Part shown: positions 8,760 through 17,338 of the stretch, piece by piece
Position numbering within the stretch: the first letter of the stretch is position 1
Layout of the letters: every line of letters starts with the position of its first letter
Assembly: GCA_020635035.1 (NCBI GenBank)
Contig: JACKAO010000006.1
Span: forward strand, 248,001 to 312,000
Direction: 5' to 3'
From: Calditrichia bacterium
Lineage (GTDB): Bacteria; Calditrichota; Calditrichia; Calditrichales; J004
DNA length: 64,000 nucleotides
Made by a program: the position numbers and the translations under genes
The notes under the pieces: model-generated
The model's input: only the letters and a program-made list of their open reading frames with translations
What the model was told of the DNA's origin: nothing
Databases searched by the model: none

Positions 8760-10094
8760 TTAAAACCTTGGTTCCCAGCCTGGTTCATAATCACGGCTCC
8801 ACATTTTCATAGCCTGATCATCGTTTAAAATTTTCCCATTTTCGGGATCAATTGCTAATTTTCTTCCTGTTGCCTGTGCAATATTTCCAAGATGGCATAG
8901 AGTATTAGTTATATGCCCCACTTCAATCGGTGAATGAAGTTTTTTATTCTCACGTATAGCATCAAGGAAGTTGTTCATATGATTTACATCGAGTGCACCT
9001 TCACCAATCGTGTTTGTTGTGGCGCTTTCTTCTTTTTCTTTTAGTTCTTTAATCAGTTTTCCATCCAAATCATAGGCGCGATAGTTGTTGCGATCGATTA
9101 AAACTGTACCTTTTGTACCATAAATGGCTGAACCGCGTCCCCAGCCCTGCTCCGGAAAGGAATTGCAACTACGGCCTTCCCAGGTAATCATTTTTTCTTC
9201 AGGGAATTGATAATTTGCAACTTGTGTATCATAAAACTGCCAGTCGTCTTTAAAAGCATATCGCCCGCCTGACGAGTTTACTTCAACAGGGAAGTCCACT
9301 CCTAAAGCCCAGCGGCAAATATCAATTTCGTGCGTACCATTGTTGTTAATCTCACCGGTTCCCCAATTCCAGAACCAGTGCCAGTTATAATGAACCCAGT
9401 TATCGTGATACGCTTTACGTGGTGCCGGTCCTTGCCAAAGCTCCCAATTCAATTCAGCCGGAACGGCAACCGGTTTTCCAAGTCCAATGGATTTTCTGTT
9501 ATTTGCATACCAGGCTCTTCCATAGTAAGCATCACCAATCAAACCGTTATGGATATCCTGAATTGCTTCGATGGATGTATCTGCTGATCGTTGCTGAGTT
9601 CCCATCTGGATAACTTTTCCATATTTTTTTTGGGCGGATATCAGTAATTCACCTTCGTGTGGATTGTGACTGCAGGGCTTTTCCACATAAACATCCTTGC
9701 CGGTGCTAACCGCCATTATCGTCATCGGTGCATGCCAGTGATCGGGTGTGGCAATGGCTACTGCATCTATATCTTTGTTTTCAAGAATTTTACGAAAATC
9801 AGTTTCTGCCTGTGGTTTAAGGCCGTAGATTTCTTCGGTCATTTTAAGCATCTCAGTGATGGTGCGCTTGTCTACATCGCAAACATGGCTTACGACAGCA
9901 TTTTTTGATTTAGTGATTGCCCCGAATAGTGCCTTTCCCCGTCCATTAAGTCCGATCACAGCCATACGCACTTTGTCGTTAGAGCCAATTATGGATGAAT
10001 AACTTTTTGCTGAAAAAGCTATACTGAGCCCGGCCCCTGCAATGGATGCTGTTTTTATAAATTTTCTGCGTGATATACTTTTTGAATTATTCAT
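8760..10094 (-). CDS. Gfo/Idh/MocA-family oxidoreductase, Tat-exported
   Basis: The 444-residue protein has a twin-arginine signal (SRRKFIKTASIAGAG, residues 8-22), so it is predicted to be folded in the cytoplasm with its nicotinamide cofactor and exported. The Rossmann motif AVIGLNGRGKA is at 45-55. The family motif EKPC is at 138-141, whose Lys is the usual catalytic residue, and the substrate-domain histidines are in GEINNNGTHEIDICRW. Members oxidise or reduce sugars and cyclitols. It lies 13 bases after a DUF1080 gene on the same strand, a common partnership in the 3-keto-glycoside route, where the dehydrogenase makes or reduces the 3-keto sugar. The exact substrate is unknown. Confidence 0.9.
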   Translation of the reverse strand: MNNSKSISRRKFIKTASIAGAGLSIAFSAKSYSSIIGSNDKVRMAVIGLNGRGKALFGAITKSKNAVVSHVCDVDKRTITEMLKMTEEIYGLKPQAETDFRKILENKDIDAVAIATPDHWHAPMTIMAVSTGKDVYVEKPCSHNPHEGELLISAQKKYGKVIQMGTQQRSADTSIEAIQDIHNGLIGDAYYGRAWYANNRKSIGLGKPVAVPAELNWELWQGPAPRKAYHDNWVHYNWHWFWNWGTGEINNNGTHEIDICRWALGVDFPVEVNSSGGRYAFKDDWQFYDTQVANYQFPEEKMITWEGRSCNSFPEQGWGRGSAIYGTKGTVLIDRNNYRAYDLDGKLIKELKEKEESATTNTIGEGALDVNHMNNFLDAIRENKKLHSPIEVGHITNTLCHLGNIAQATGRKLAIDPENGKILNDDQAMKMWSRDYEPGWEPRF

Positions 10095-10107
10095 GTGTCA
10101 TCCTTAT

Positions 10108-11490
10108 TTAAAATTCACGGACTTTAATACTGCGAAAATGAACGGTGTTTCCATGGTCTTGTAGTAAAATATGTCCCTGCGGCCATTGCCCGAAACCTTC
10201 CCATTTGGCATACTTGCTGCCGGCAACAAGGGCTCTGAACATTTGGGAATAGCGATCATATTCCACTACTTTCTCATCGTTAAGCCAATGTTCAACGTAC
10301 CCATTTGTCGAGAGAATGCGTGCTTTATTCCAATTTCCGACACCTTTAAACTGTTTTGGACGGTCAGCGACGGTTAAACCTTCTGCTGCAATTAAATCAT
10401 ATAATGATGCCAGTGTCCGGTTTCCGTTAATACCTTCTTTTGCGTCAGGATGTTTGTTGTCATCAAGTATCTGGAACTCACAACCAATGGCAGATCCGGC
10501 ATTTTTATTTAGCACCGGATCAACAAAATATTTAATGCCGCTATTGGCACCTTCGCTGATCATAAACTCCAGTTCCAGTTCAAAATCGGAGAACTGCTCG
10601 TTTGTAATAATATCACCCGGACCGGTTGCTTCGCCGCCATCCGTTCCCAGAATGGTGAGAATTCCATCTTTGATCTGCCAGCCTTTTTCCGGAAAATGAT
10701 CCAGTTTTGCTCCGCGCCAGCCGCTGCTTGTTTTGCCATCAAAAAGCAGACGCCAGCCTTTACGTTTCTCCATTTCAGTTAGTTTGTTCACAAGATAGCT
10801 GATTTCGTCAACCTGCGGATCAATATCGTAACGTGCAGATTGTAAATCGTTTGTTTTAATACGGATATTACGCCAGCGAACCTGCGTTCCTTCAAGGTTC
10901 GCATCATTGATCTGGTGCACCTGCAAACCTATAAATCCTTTGGCGGTCATGTCATCAACAAGATTGGTACACATGATGCCGTTTATCCAGGTTCGTAAGG
11001 TGTTTCCTATGGCTTCTACTCTGAAATGATTCCATTCTCCATTATGAAAGGCTGTTCTGCCATGCTCATTTCTTGAAAGGGGATAAAGCCATCCGCGACG
11101 TGCTTCATCATAAATTCCACCGCTAAAAGCGCGGGCACTGGGATCAATTTCAATCTGATAACCGTGAACCCGGCCATCCATATAATTTTGCATGCTGTTA
11201 CTGCGTATCTGAACACCGGAATTGAGTTCTGTATCATCAAAAACTTCAAACTCTAAAATAAAATCGGAGAATTCTTCATCGGTGCACAAAAAACTGTTGG
11301 GTGTATTTAAAGTTGATTGCCCGACAATCATATCATCTTCTATGAAATAAACGGCTTCGCCACCTTTCTGATTCCAGCCGCTGAAGTCCGTACCATTAAA
11401 AAGGTCCCGCCAGCCTTCATCGGTGTTTTGTGCCTGTAAATTTATAATCAGAAAAGAAACAAACAGGATAAAAAAAGAAAATAATCGCAT
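10108..11490 (-). CDS. tandem DUF1080 (3-keto-disaccharide hydrolase-like) protein
   Basis: The 460-residue secreted protein has signal peptide MRLFSFFILFVSFLIINLQA. Two concanavalin-like DUF1080 domains follow. The first (about 25-212) opens GWRDLFNGTDFSGWN and the second (about 244-460) opens GWRLLFDGKTSSGWRG. Each has the core pattern of SDF-LEFE followed by NSG. Single-domain members are about 200-260 residues, so this is an internal duplication or fusion. Characterised family members cleave 3-keto-glycosides, which fits the adjacent Tat-exported dehydrogenase. Both genes probably form an operon read from upstream of 11490. Confidence 0.87.
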   Translation of the reverse strand: MRLFSFFILFVSFLIINLQAQNTDEGWRDLFNGTDFSGWNQKGGEAVYFIEDDMIVGQSTLNTPNSFLCTDEEFSDFILEFEVFDDTELNSGVQIRSNSMQNYMDGRVHGYQIEIDPSARAFSGGIYDEARRGWLYPLSRNEHGRTAFHNGEWNHFRVEAIGNTLRTWINGIMCTNLVDDMTAKGFIGLQVHQINDANLEGTQVRWRNIRIKTNDLQSARYDIDPQVDEISYLVNKLTEMEKRKGWRLLFDGKTSSGWRGAKLDHFPEKGWQIKDGILTILGTDGGEATGPGDIITNEQFSDFELELEFMISEGANSGIKYFVDPVLNKNAGSAIGCEFQILDDNKHPDAKEGINGNRTLASLYDLIAAEGLTVADRPKQFKGVGNWNKARILSTNGYVEHWLNDEKVVEYDRYSQMFRALVAGSKYAKWEGFGQWPQGHILLQDHGNTVHFRSIKVREF

Positions 11491-11583
11491 AGTTCGCCTC
11501 GTGAAATTTATTTGAATCAGGTTTTATTTTATAAGTGATTATAGCTAATTGTGTTATTTAAAACTATCGCGTGCATATATATT

Positions 11584-11805
11584 TCAGGATAAGCCAATAA
11601 ATTGAATGTTCAGTCCGTCCAGCAAATCCATAACAGTCTGGCGATCCTGTTCTCTTATGAAAAATGTTACCGGCTGAACCAGCGGTTCAACTAAATTGAA
11701 ATTTTCACCACGCACATAATATTCAATTCCTTCGCCATCAAGGATAGATTTAATTATGCCGATATCTCCGGCATTAAATGTTTTGAGTATTTCGACAAAA
11801 CCCAT
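11584..11805 (-). CDS. DUF2007 small protein
   Basis: The 73-residue product starts MGFVEILKTFNAGDIGIIKS. It has the DUF2007 pattern: a beta-alpha start, IKSILDGEGIEYYVRGEN in the middle, and a C-terminal beta-alpha unit ending DLLDGLNIQF. The family is labelled putative signal-transducing protein, but the role is not established. The ribosome binding site is weak (AAAGAAA). It stands alone between the DUF1080 gene and hsp20. Confidence 0.7.
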   Translation of the reverse strand: MGFVEILKTFNAGDIGIIKSILDGEGIEYYVRGENFNLVEPLVQPVTFFIREQDRQTVMDLLDGLNIQFIGLS

Positions 11806-11969
11806 ATTGTTTTTCTTTAAAATTAGGTCAGGGAAAATGCATACTGCAATAGATCTCTGAAATTTTTACAGACAACCATAAAACTATTATCAGGATGCTT
11901 ATTTTATTTTTTGGATAAATTAGTATAAGGATGATTGGGATTGAATAAAATTAAAAATATGCAGAAAAA

Positions 11970-11993
11970 GCGGGATACCTGACCGTATCCCGC
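11970..11993 (-). terminator. intrinsic terminator of hsp20
   Basis: GCGGGATAC (11970-11978) and GTATCCCGC (11985-11993) form a perfect 9-bp stem with a 6-base loop. On the minus strand it is followed by TTTTT. It starts 8 bases beyond the hsp20 stop. Confidence 0.88.
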
Positions 11994-12001
11994 AATAGGG
12001 G

Positions 12002-12442
12002 TTATTTAACTTTGATTTCGATTTGTCTTGGTTTGGCTTCTTCAGCTTTCGGAATATGAATATGTAGGATACCTTGTTCATATTCTGCCGAAATTTTATC
12101 AAGCATTACTCCTGAAGGAATGCCAACAGACCGGCTGAATTTTCCATAGCGTCTTTCAACCTGGTGGAAATTATCCGATTTATGATCTTTCTTTGCTTTT
12201 TTCTCGCCGGAAACATTCAGATAATTATTTTCAAAAGTGATCTTGATGTCTTCCTTTTTCATTCCCGGAACTTCTGCTGTAACAATGAATTCGCTATCTG
12301 TTTCTTCAATATCCATCGTTGGATAGCTTTCTGTGAATGATTCCGGAAGATCCCATTCACGCAGGAAATTATCAAGCACCCGGTCCATATCACTTCTTAA
12401 GCCGAAGATGCTCCGTGACGGACTGAATTTTACTATTGCCAT
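12002..12442 (-). CDS. Hsp20/alpha-crystallin small heat shock protein
   Basis: The 146-residue chaperone has the alpha-crystallin domain at about 40-135: PTMDIEETDSEFIVTAEVPG at the start and the hallmark YGKFSRSVGIP with GVMLDKISAEYEQGILHI near the end. A C-terminal IXI-type tail (RQIEIKVK) is present. It binds unfolding proteins as an oligomer. The start has a GGAGG-type site (AGGAGGTGTAAA upstream of ATG). It is monocistronic, with its own terminator and a possible sigma-54-like promoter about 60 bases upstream. Confidence 0.94.
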   Translation of the reverse strand: MAIVKFSPSRSIFGLRSDMDRVLDNFLREWDLPESFTESYPTMDIEETDSEFIVTAEVPGMKKEDIKITFENNYLNVSGEKKAKKDHKSDNFHQVERRYGKFSRSVGIPSGVMLDKISAEYEQGILHIHIPKAEEAKPRQIEIKVK

Positions 12443-12500
12443 TTTACACCTCCTAAATTAGTGTTAGTAAGTTTAATTGTTAATTACATTTATAAAAATA

Positions 12501-12517
12501 TTCAAATGCTGTGCCAA
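12501..12517 (-). promoter_or_regulatory. possible sigma-54-type promoter of hsp20
   Basis: On the minus strand, TGGCACAGCATTTGAA matches TGGCAY-R-N4-TTGCW at every fixed position except the -12 C, which is A. The predicted transcription start lies about 45-50 bases before the hsp20 ATG. The match is imperfect at an important base, so this is tentative. Confidence 0.25.
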
Positions 12518-12774
12518 TTTTTTAAATCCTGATTTGTCGGGCTTTACGGAGGAAGTGTCTGTGGGGTTTGCCAACGCGGCTTATAAAAAAAGTTATATTG
12601 TCAGATGGAGAGATGACAAAGTGAAAAAAAATTATGATAAAATGACAGATGGGTATTTTCCCCTTAAAAAGGGATTATGGGATTATGTAAAAATCTTTTA
12701 AGATAATGTTGAAGTACAACCCCCTGGCCCCCTTTTCTAAGGGTGAATCATGTATATAAATTGCTACTAAGGTT
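12518..12774. repeat. non-coding region with remnant GC-rich repeat
   Basis: No credible gene is seen here. Segments such as CCCCTTAAAAAGGG (about 12661-12674) and CCCCCTGGCCCCCTTTTC (about 12721-12738) look like decayed copies of an interspersed repeat, being C- and G-run rich in an otherwise AT-rich spacer. The only plus-strand frame here lacks a ribosome binding site and has no protein-like composition. Confidence 0.4.
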
Positions 12775-13962
12775 TCATTTTCTTTTAATAACGACCAGCG
12801 TTACGTCATCTTCCCAGTTACGTGCATTACCATAGGCATGAACAGTAGAGTATATAAGCTCGGCAATTTTTTCAGGACTTTTTGTTTGATTTTCCCGGAC
12901 CAGCTTTTTCAGCCTTTCCACCCCGAACTGTTCTTCATTGGCATTGGTTCGCTCGATCAGACCGTCTGTATACAAAACGAGAACGGAATCAGGATCCATA
13001 TAGACATGCGAACGGTGCAGTTTTATCTCTTTAAGAAAACCTAAAATAAGTCCGGTTGAACCAAGATCCTTGATTTTTTCACCGCTTACAAGAAAGGGGG
13101 CAGGGTGCCCGGCGTTTACATAAAACAGATGACCGCTTTTCTCCAGTTCACCTATAAACATGGATACAAAATTACTGGAGTAAGTACTTTTCTGAATTAC
13201 AGTATTTAATTTTTTAAGGGTATGGACAATCTTATACTCGCTTGCCATGCCCATTCGTAAACCGATAACCACATCACGGACAAGCAACGCAGCCGGTAAA
13301 CCGTGACCACTGGCATCACCGATGCTGATCCCGAAATTACCTTCATCATAGTCAAAATATTCGTAAAAATCCCCGCCAACCAGTTCCGCCGGGATGGATT
13401 GTCCATAAATCTCCAGGCCATCAACTTTTGGAGTTATTCTCGGCAAAAGACTTTTCTGGATTTGTACAGCCTGCTGTAATTCGCCGCCGATAATTTCTGA
13501 AAAAAGACGATAGTTAAGCGCAGTGCGCACAGCATTCAGAAAAAGATTTACTTCTTCGCGAACCCAATTATCCTTGAGTCCGAATACCATCAGCCACTGC
13601 CGTTCCGGACTGTGTACAGATATTGCAGCAGGGATAATATAGCGTTCTTCATGCATCAGGCCGAATGATGAACCCAGATCGTGATTATCGTAGATATAGC
13701 TGCCGTGTTTTAAAACCTGCTGAATAGCCGGTGCATCACTTTGAATCAATTCGGTCCAATGGTTTGCCGAAGATGTGTAAATAAGCAGGAAGTTTTTTGC
13801 CCGGCGCTCATATATCGCTCCGGAAGATAAATTAAGTTCGAGGCTGAAGTTCTGCTCAAGTTCCCTGAATATTGATGCAAGCAGATTTTTCCCGGAAATA
13901 TCCTTGCTGATTTTAGCCAGAAGCGTGTCCAGCTCGCGGTAAAATGTTTTTGGGTTGTACAT
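12775..13962 (-). CDS. PP2C-like SpoIIE/RsbU-type serine phosphatase
   Basis: The product is 395 residues. An N-terminal GAF-like sensing domain (about 15-155) precedes a short helical linker (QQAVQIQKSLLPRI). The SpoIIE phosphatase domain (about 180-393) has metal-binding GGDFYEYF (196-203), GDASGHGLPAAL (215-226), YTDGLIE and the terminal EDDVTLVVIK. Such proteins dephosphorylate anti-anti-sigma factors or similar partners. It begins 21 bases after the tryptophanase stop on the same strand, so it may be cotranscribed with it. No anti-sigma partner is in the window. Confidence 0.88.
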   Translation of the reverse strand: MYNPKTFYRELDTLLAKISKDISGKNLLASIFRELEQNFSLELNLSSGAIYERRAKNFLLIYTSSANHWTELIQSDAPAIQQVLKHGSYIYDNHDLGSSFGLMHEERYIIPAAISVHSPERQWLMVFGLKDNWVREEVNLFLNAVRTALNYRLFSEIIGGELQQAVQIQKSLLPRITPKVDGLEIYGQSIPAELVGGDFYEYFDYDEGNFGISIGDASGHGLPAALLVRDVVIGLRMGMASEYKIVHTLKKLNTVIQKSTYSSNFVSMFIGELEKSGHLFYVNAGHPAPFLVSGEKIKDLGSTGLILGFLKEIKLHRSHVYMDPDSVLVLYTDGLIERTNANEEQFGVERLKKLVRENQTKSPEKIAELIYSTVHAYGNARNWEDDVTLVVIKRK

Positions 13963-13983
13963 GGTTTATCAAAAATCCGTAGA

Positions 13984-15354
13984 TCAAAGTTGTTCAAAAT
14001 GGCATGTGAAGTGCCGTAAGTATTTTGGTTGATAGGTTATTTTGTAGCCTTTAACTTTTTCAACATCCTGCATCAGGTAATCAAGCGTTTCTGCGATATA
14101 ATCAAAATGACTTTGTGTATACACGCGTCGCGGAATGGCCAGACGCACCAGTTCAAGCGGACCTGGCTGCTCATTGCCATTATCATCGAAGCGGCCAAAC
14201 ATAACGCTGCCCAGTTCCACAGAGCGGATGCCGCCGGCCAGATATAATGTGTTAACGAGTGCGATCCCGGGATATTCCAATGGCGGAATGTGTGGCAGAA
14301 AAGCTTTTGCATCAATAAAAACCGCATGCCCGCCAACTGGTTTCACATAAGGAATATTCTTGCTGTCGAGTGCTTTTGCCAGGTATTCAATTGTTGCATG
14401 GCGATATTTCTGATAATCAGTTTCCAGCGCTTCCATCAATCCGACCGCCGCGGCTTCAAGATCACGTCCGGCCAGGCCGCCATAAGTAATGAATCCTTCG
14501 CGCATGATCAGGGCATTCTTAAAATCTTCTGCCCAGTCGTCGTCATTACACACAAGAAATCCGCCGATATTAACCAGCCCGTCTTTCTTCAGGCTCATGG
14601 TGGCAGCATCGGCATAGGAGAACATTTCCTGGGCAATTTCAAGAAGCGTTTTGTTTTCATAACCTTTTTCGCGCTGCTGAATAAAGAAGGCGTTCTCGGC
14701 AAACCGACAGACATCCATGACAAATGGAATACCATATTTATCCAGGAGAGCTTTTGTTTTACGGATATTTTCCATCGAGACAGGCTGTCCGCCGCTGGTA
14801 TTGTTGGTAACAGTCATCATGGCGAATGGAATTTTTTCGGCTCCGTTCCCGGTAATCGTGTCTTCCAGTTTGCGCAGATCCATATTGCCTTTAAATGGGG
14901 CAACGAAGTCGTTCTCCAGGCCTTCTTCACAAATCAGGTCCATGGCATAAGCTCCGGCAAATTCAAAATTGGCACGGGTGGTATCAAAATGGCTGTTATT
15001 GGGAACAATGTCTCCTGGTTTGATTTTTGTTAAAGCCAGGATCCCTTCTGCGGCACGCCCCTGGTGCGTAGGGAATATATGTTTCATTCCTGTTATTAAA
15101 CGAACGGTTTCTTCAAAACGGCGAAATGACGGACTGCCGGCATAGCTCTCGTCACCGAGCATCATCGCTGCCCATTGTTTGGTGGACATGGCTCCGGTAC
15201 CGCTATCTGTAAGCAGGTCAATGGCACAGTCTTCCGAGTGCAAAAGGAAAACATTATTGTGGGCATTTTTTAAAGCGGCAATACGCTCTTCTTTGGAGAT
15301 TACTTTTAATGGTTCGGTTACTTTAATGCGAAAAGGTTCAATGATCGTCTTCAT
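13984..15354 (-). CDS. tnaA: tryptophanase (L-tryptophan indole-lyase)
   Basis: The 456-residue PLP enzyme converts tryptophan to indole, pyruvate and ammonia. The PLP lysine is in MSLKKDGLVNIGG. Three positions that separate tryptophanase from tyrosine phenol-lyase all carry the tryptophanase state: Asp in HFDTT (Thr in TPL), Leu in SVELG (Arg in TPL; Ile in E. coli TnaA) and His in LRHFT (Phe in TPL). I start at the ATG at 15354 with GAGGA just upstream, not the TTG at 15372. It is paired with the TPL-like paralogue upstream. No TnaC-like leader peptide was recognised. Substrate choice is inferred from residues only. Confidence 0.85.
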   Translation of the reverse strand: MKTIIEPFRIKVTEPLKVISKEERIAALKNAHNNVFLLHSEDCAIDLLTDSGTGAMSTKQWAAMMLGDESYAGSPSFRRFEETVRLITGMKHIFPTHQGRAAEGILALTKIKPGDIVPNNSHFDTTRANFEFAGAYAMDLICEEGLENDFVAPFKGNMDLRKLEDTITGNGAEKIPFAMMTVTNNTSGGQPVSMENIRKTKALLDKYGIPFVMDVCRFAENAFFIQQREKGYENKTLLEIAQEMFSYADAATMSLKKDGLVNIGGFLVCNDDDWAEDFKNALIMREGFITYGGLAGRDLEAAAVGLMEALETDYQKYRHATIEYLAKALDSKNIPYVKPVGGHAVFIDAKAFLPHIPPLEYPGIALVNTLYLAGGIRSVELGSVMFGRFDDNGNEQPGPLELVRLAIPRRVYTQSHFDYIAETLDYLMQDVEKVKGYKITYQPKYLRHFTCHFEQL

Positions 15355-15727
15355 ATCTTCCTCTATTTTCAATACCGGAATAAGCTAATCTAAAATTCAA
15401 AAAACAGCGAATCTTTTTTGTTCAATATTCTTAATCTTAAACGTGATCATTATCATAATCGCATTCACTTCCACGCCCCTACCCATAACCATTTCGAAAA
15501 ATCGTGGTTTTTCATCATCCTGAAATTTTTTCAGGATCTTTAGAATACTGTCTCTAATGTGACTTAAGATTCCGAAATAAATTCGGAATGACGTATTTCA
15601 TTCTTTGGGAATAGCCCATATGATGTAACTCATTATTCTGATAATGATTAGGATTAAGATTATGATAAAGATTTTGAAATTTATATAAACCCTGCGACAG
15701 GCGATGCTATCGCAGGGATGAGAATTA
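15355..15727. other. intergenic region between tnaA and tpl, repeat-bearing
   Basis: This 373-base spacer has no credible gene. It carries two adjacent inverted repeats (listed separately) and AT-rich flanks. It must contain the tnaA promoter if tnaA is not read through from tpl. There is no obvious -35/-10 pair on the minus strand. Confidence 0.5.
15514..15590. repeat. small palindromic intergenic repeat, MITE-like
   Basis: ATCCTGAAA-ttt-TTTCAGGAT (15517-15537) and ATTCCGAA-N5-TTCGGAAT (15569-15589) are two stem-loops. The outer ends TCATCCTGAA and TTCGGAATGA are imperfect inverted copies of each other. A related element with TGTCAT...ATGACA ends lies at 32809-32875. Confidence 0.5.
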
Positions 15728-17143
15728 TTAAGCAAGCGGTTCGAAGCGGGCCTGGAAGAAACGCAGGTACTTCGGTTCGTAAACCATTTTAAGACCTTTG
15801 GCTTTTTTCCTGTTGTCATAAATTGATTTTACGGCTTCGGCAACAACATCCATGTGCGCTTCGGTGTAAACGCGGCGCGGGATGGTCAGCCGGGTCAGCT
15901 CCAGCTTGGGATAGCGGTGATTACCCGTTTCCGGGTCACGGCCTGCCGAAACAACTCCACGCTCCATGGCACGAATCCCTGAATCAAGATAGAGCTCGGC
16001 AGCTAAAGTTTGTGACGGGAATTTATCCTGCGGCAGATGCGCGTAGAAACGCTTTGCATCCACGAAAATAGCATGTCCGCCTACCGGCTGTACAATCGGG
16101 ATATTCCAGTTTGTAAGCAGTTCACCTAAGTACTGCACCTGGCCGATGCGGGCACGGATATAATCATCCTGCACCGATTCTTCGATGCCGATGGCCATGG
16201 CTTCCATGTCACGTCCGGCCATACCGCCGTATGTATGCAATCCTTCATAAATAACCACCATGTTACGCAGCTGATCAAACAAATCTTCATCATTAACAGC
16301 CACCCAACCGCCGATGTTTACCAGATGGTCTTTTTTGCCGCTCATCCAGGCGCCATCGGTGTAACTGCAGAATTCTTTCAGGATCGCTGCCACCGGTTTA
16401 TCGGCGTAGCCTTTTTCGCGTTGCTGGATAAAATAAGAATTTTCCACCATGCGTGTGGCATCCAGGTAAAGTTTAACCCCGTATTTATCGCAAAGCTGAC
16501 GCAGGGCTTTAACATTTTCCATGCTGACGGGCTGGCCGCCGGCCATGTTTACCGTACCGGCAAGACTGACATAAGCGATCTTTTCGGCGCCGTTTGTTTT
16601 GATCAGATCTTCCAGCTTCTGCAGATCGATGTTGCCTTTAAAGGGATGGGTGTTTTGCGGATCATGTGCTTCATCGATGATTACATCGACAAATTTTCCA
16701 CCGGCCATTTCCTGGTGCAGACGGGTGGTGGTAAAGTACATATTTCCCGGCACGATCTGGCCTTCTTTTATAGCCGCCTGGCTGATCAGGTGTTCGGCGC
16801 CACGGCCCTGGTGTGTGGGTACAAGATGTTTGTAAGTATAATGTTCCTGCACTGTTTTTTCCAGCCGGTAAAAGTTTACGCTGCCGGCATAGGCTTCATC
16901 ACCCAGCATCATGCCTGCCCATTGGCGGTCGCTCATGGCGGATGTACCGCTGTCTGTAAGCAGATCGATGTAGACATCGGCGGATTTTAAAAGGAAAGTA
17001 TTATATCCCGCATCGGCAATGGCTTTTTTACGTTCTTCGGGAGTGGTCATTTTTATAGGCTCGACCATTTTGATTTTCCAGGGTTCCGCCCAGGAGCGGC
17101 GCTTCTGCTGCTGGCCCATCGTTTTAAGTTGTTTTTGTGGCAT
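15728..17143 (-). CDS. tpl: tyrosine phenol-lyase
   Basis: The 471-residue PLP enzyme splits tyrosine to phenol, pyruvate and ammonia. The PLP lysine is in MSGKKDHLVNIGG. The specificity positions match tyrosine phenol-lyase: Thr in YFTTTR, Arg in AMERG, and Phe in LRFFQARF. Overall layout equals the downstream tnaA paralogue, so the two arose by duplication. The start is placed at the ATG at 17143, 6 bases after GGAGA; an ATG at 17170 lacks a site. A basic, Gln-rich N-terminus (MPQKQLKTMGQQQKRR) extends beyond the usual family start. Confidence 0.85.
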   Translation of the reverse strand: MPQKQLKTMGQQQKRRSWAEPWKIKMVEPIKMTTPEERKKAIADAGYNTFLLKSADVYIDLLTDSGTSAMSDRQWAGMMLGDEAYAGSVNFYRLEKTVQEHYTYKHLVPTHQGRGAEHLISQAAIKEGQIVPGNMYFTTTRLHQEMAGGKFVDVIIDEAHDPQNTHPFKGNIDLQKLEDLIKTNGAEKIAYVSLAGTVNMAGGQPVSMENVKALRQLCDKYGVKLYLDATRMVENSYFIQQREKGYADKPVAAILKEFCSYTDGAWMSGKKDHLVNIGGWVAVNDEDLFDQLRNMVVIYEGLHTYGGMAGRDMEAMAIGIEESVQDDYIRARIGQVQYLGELLTNWNIPIVQPVGGHAIFVDAKRFYAHLPQDKFPSQTLAAELYLDSGIRAMERGVVSAGRDPETGNHRYPKLELTRLTIPRRVYTEAHMDVVAEAVKSIYDNRKKAKGLKMVYEPKYLRFFQARFEPLA

Positions 17144-17268
17144 TGCATTTCTCCGTGTTAAAATTAGCATTTACAGAATTAAGAACAGTCAGTTCGTAAT
17201 TTAAACAAAAAAGATAGCTAAATCTTGGAAAAGTGGAGTTTTTTATAAACGTTCAGAATAGTATAAAG

Positions 17269-17297
17269 GATTAAAGATTAAAGATTAAATGATTAAA
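17269..17297. repeat. short tandem repeat of GATTAAA
   Basis: Three exact tandem 7-mers (17269-17289) and a fourth after one extra T (17291-17297) lie in the spacer between tpl and the lipoprotein gene. It is too short and AT-rich to infer a role. The rest of 17144-17338 shows nothing else. Confidence 0.6.
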
Positions 17298-17338
17298 GGA
17301 AATACTTTTTTAACATCTTTGAAATTGTGTGTTTTGCA

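Noticed and set aside
12477..12701. Plus-strand 74-codon frame upstream of hsp20
   Set aside because: It covers repeat-like and promoter sequence, with no ribosome site and low-complexity Lys/Tyr composition.
14290..15033. Plus-strand 247-codon frame opposite tnaA
   Set aside because: It is antisense to a clear PLP enzyme and is explained by codon bias of that gene; no motif or start signal.
16235..16990. Plus-strand 251-codon frame opposite tpl
   Set aside because: Same explanation as the frame opposite tnaA; the paralogous genes give similar shadow frames.
17269..17297. GATTAAA repeats as a CRISPR-like or regulatory array
   Set aside because: Units are 7 bases with no spacers; slippage in AT-rich DNA is sufficient.
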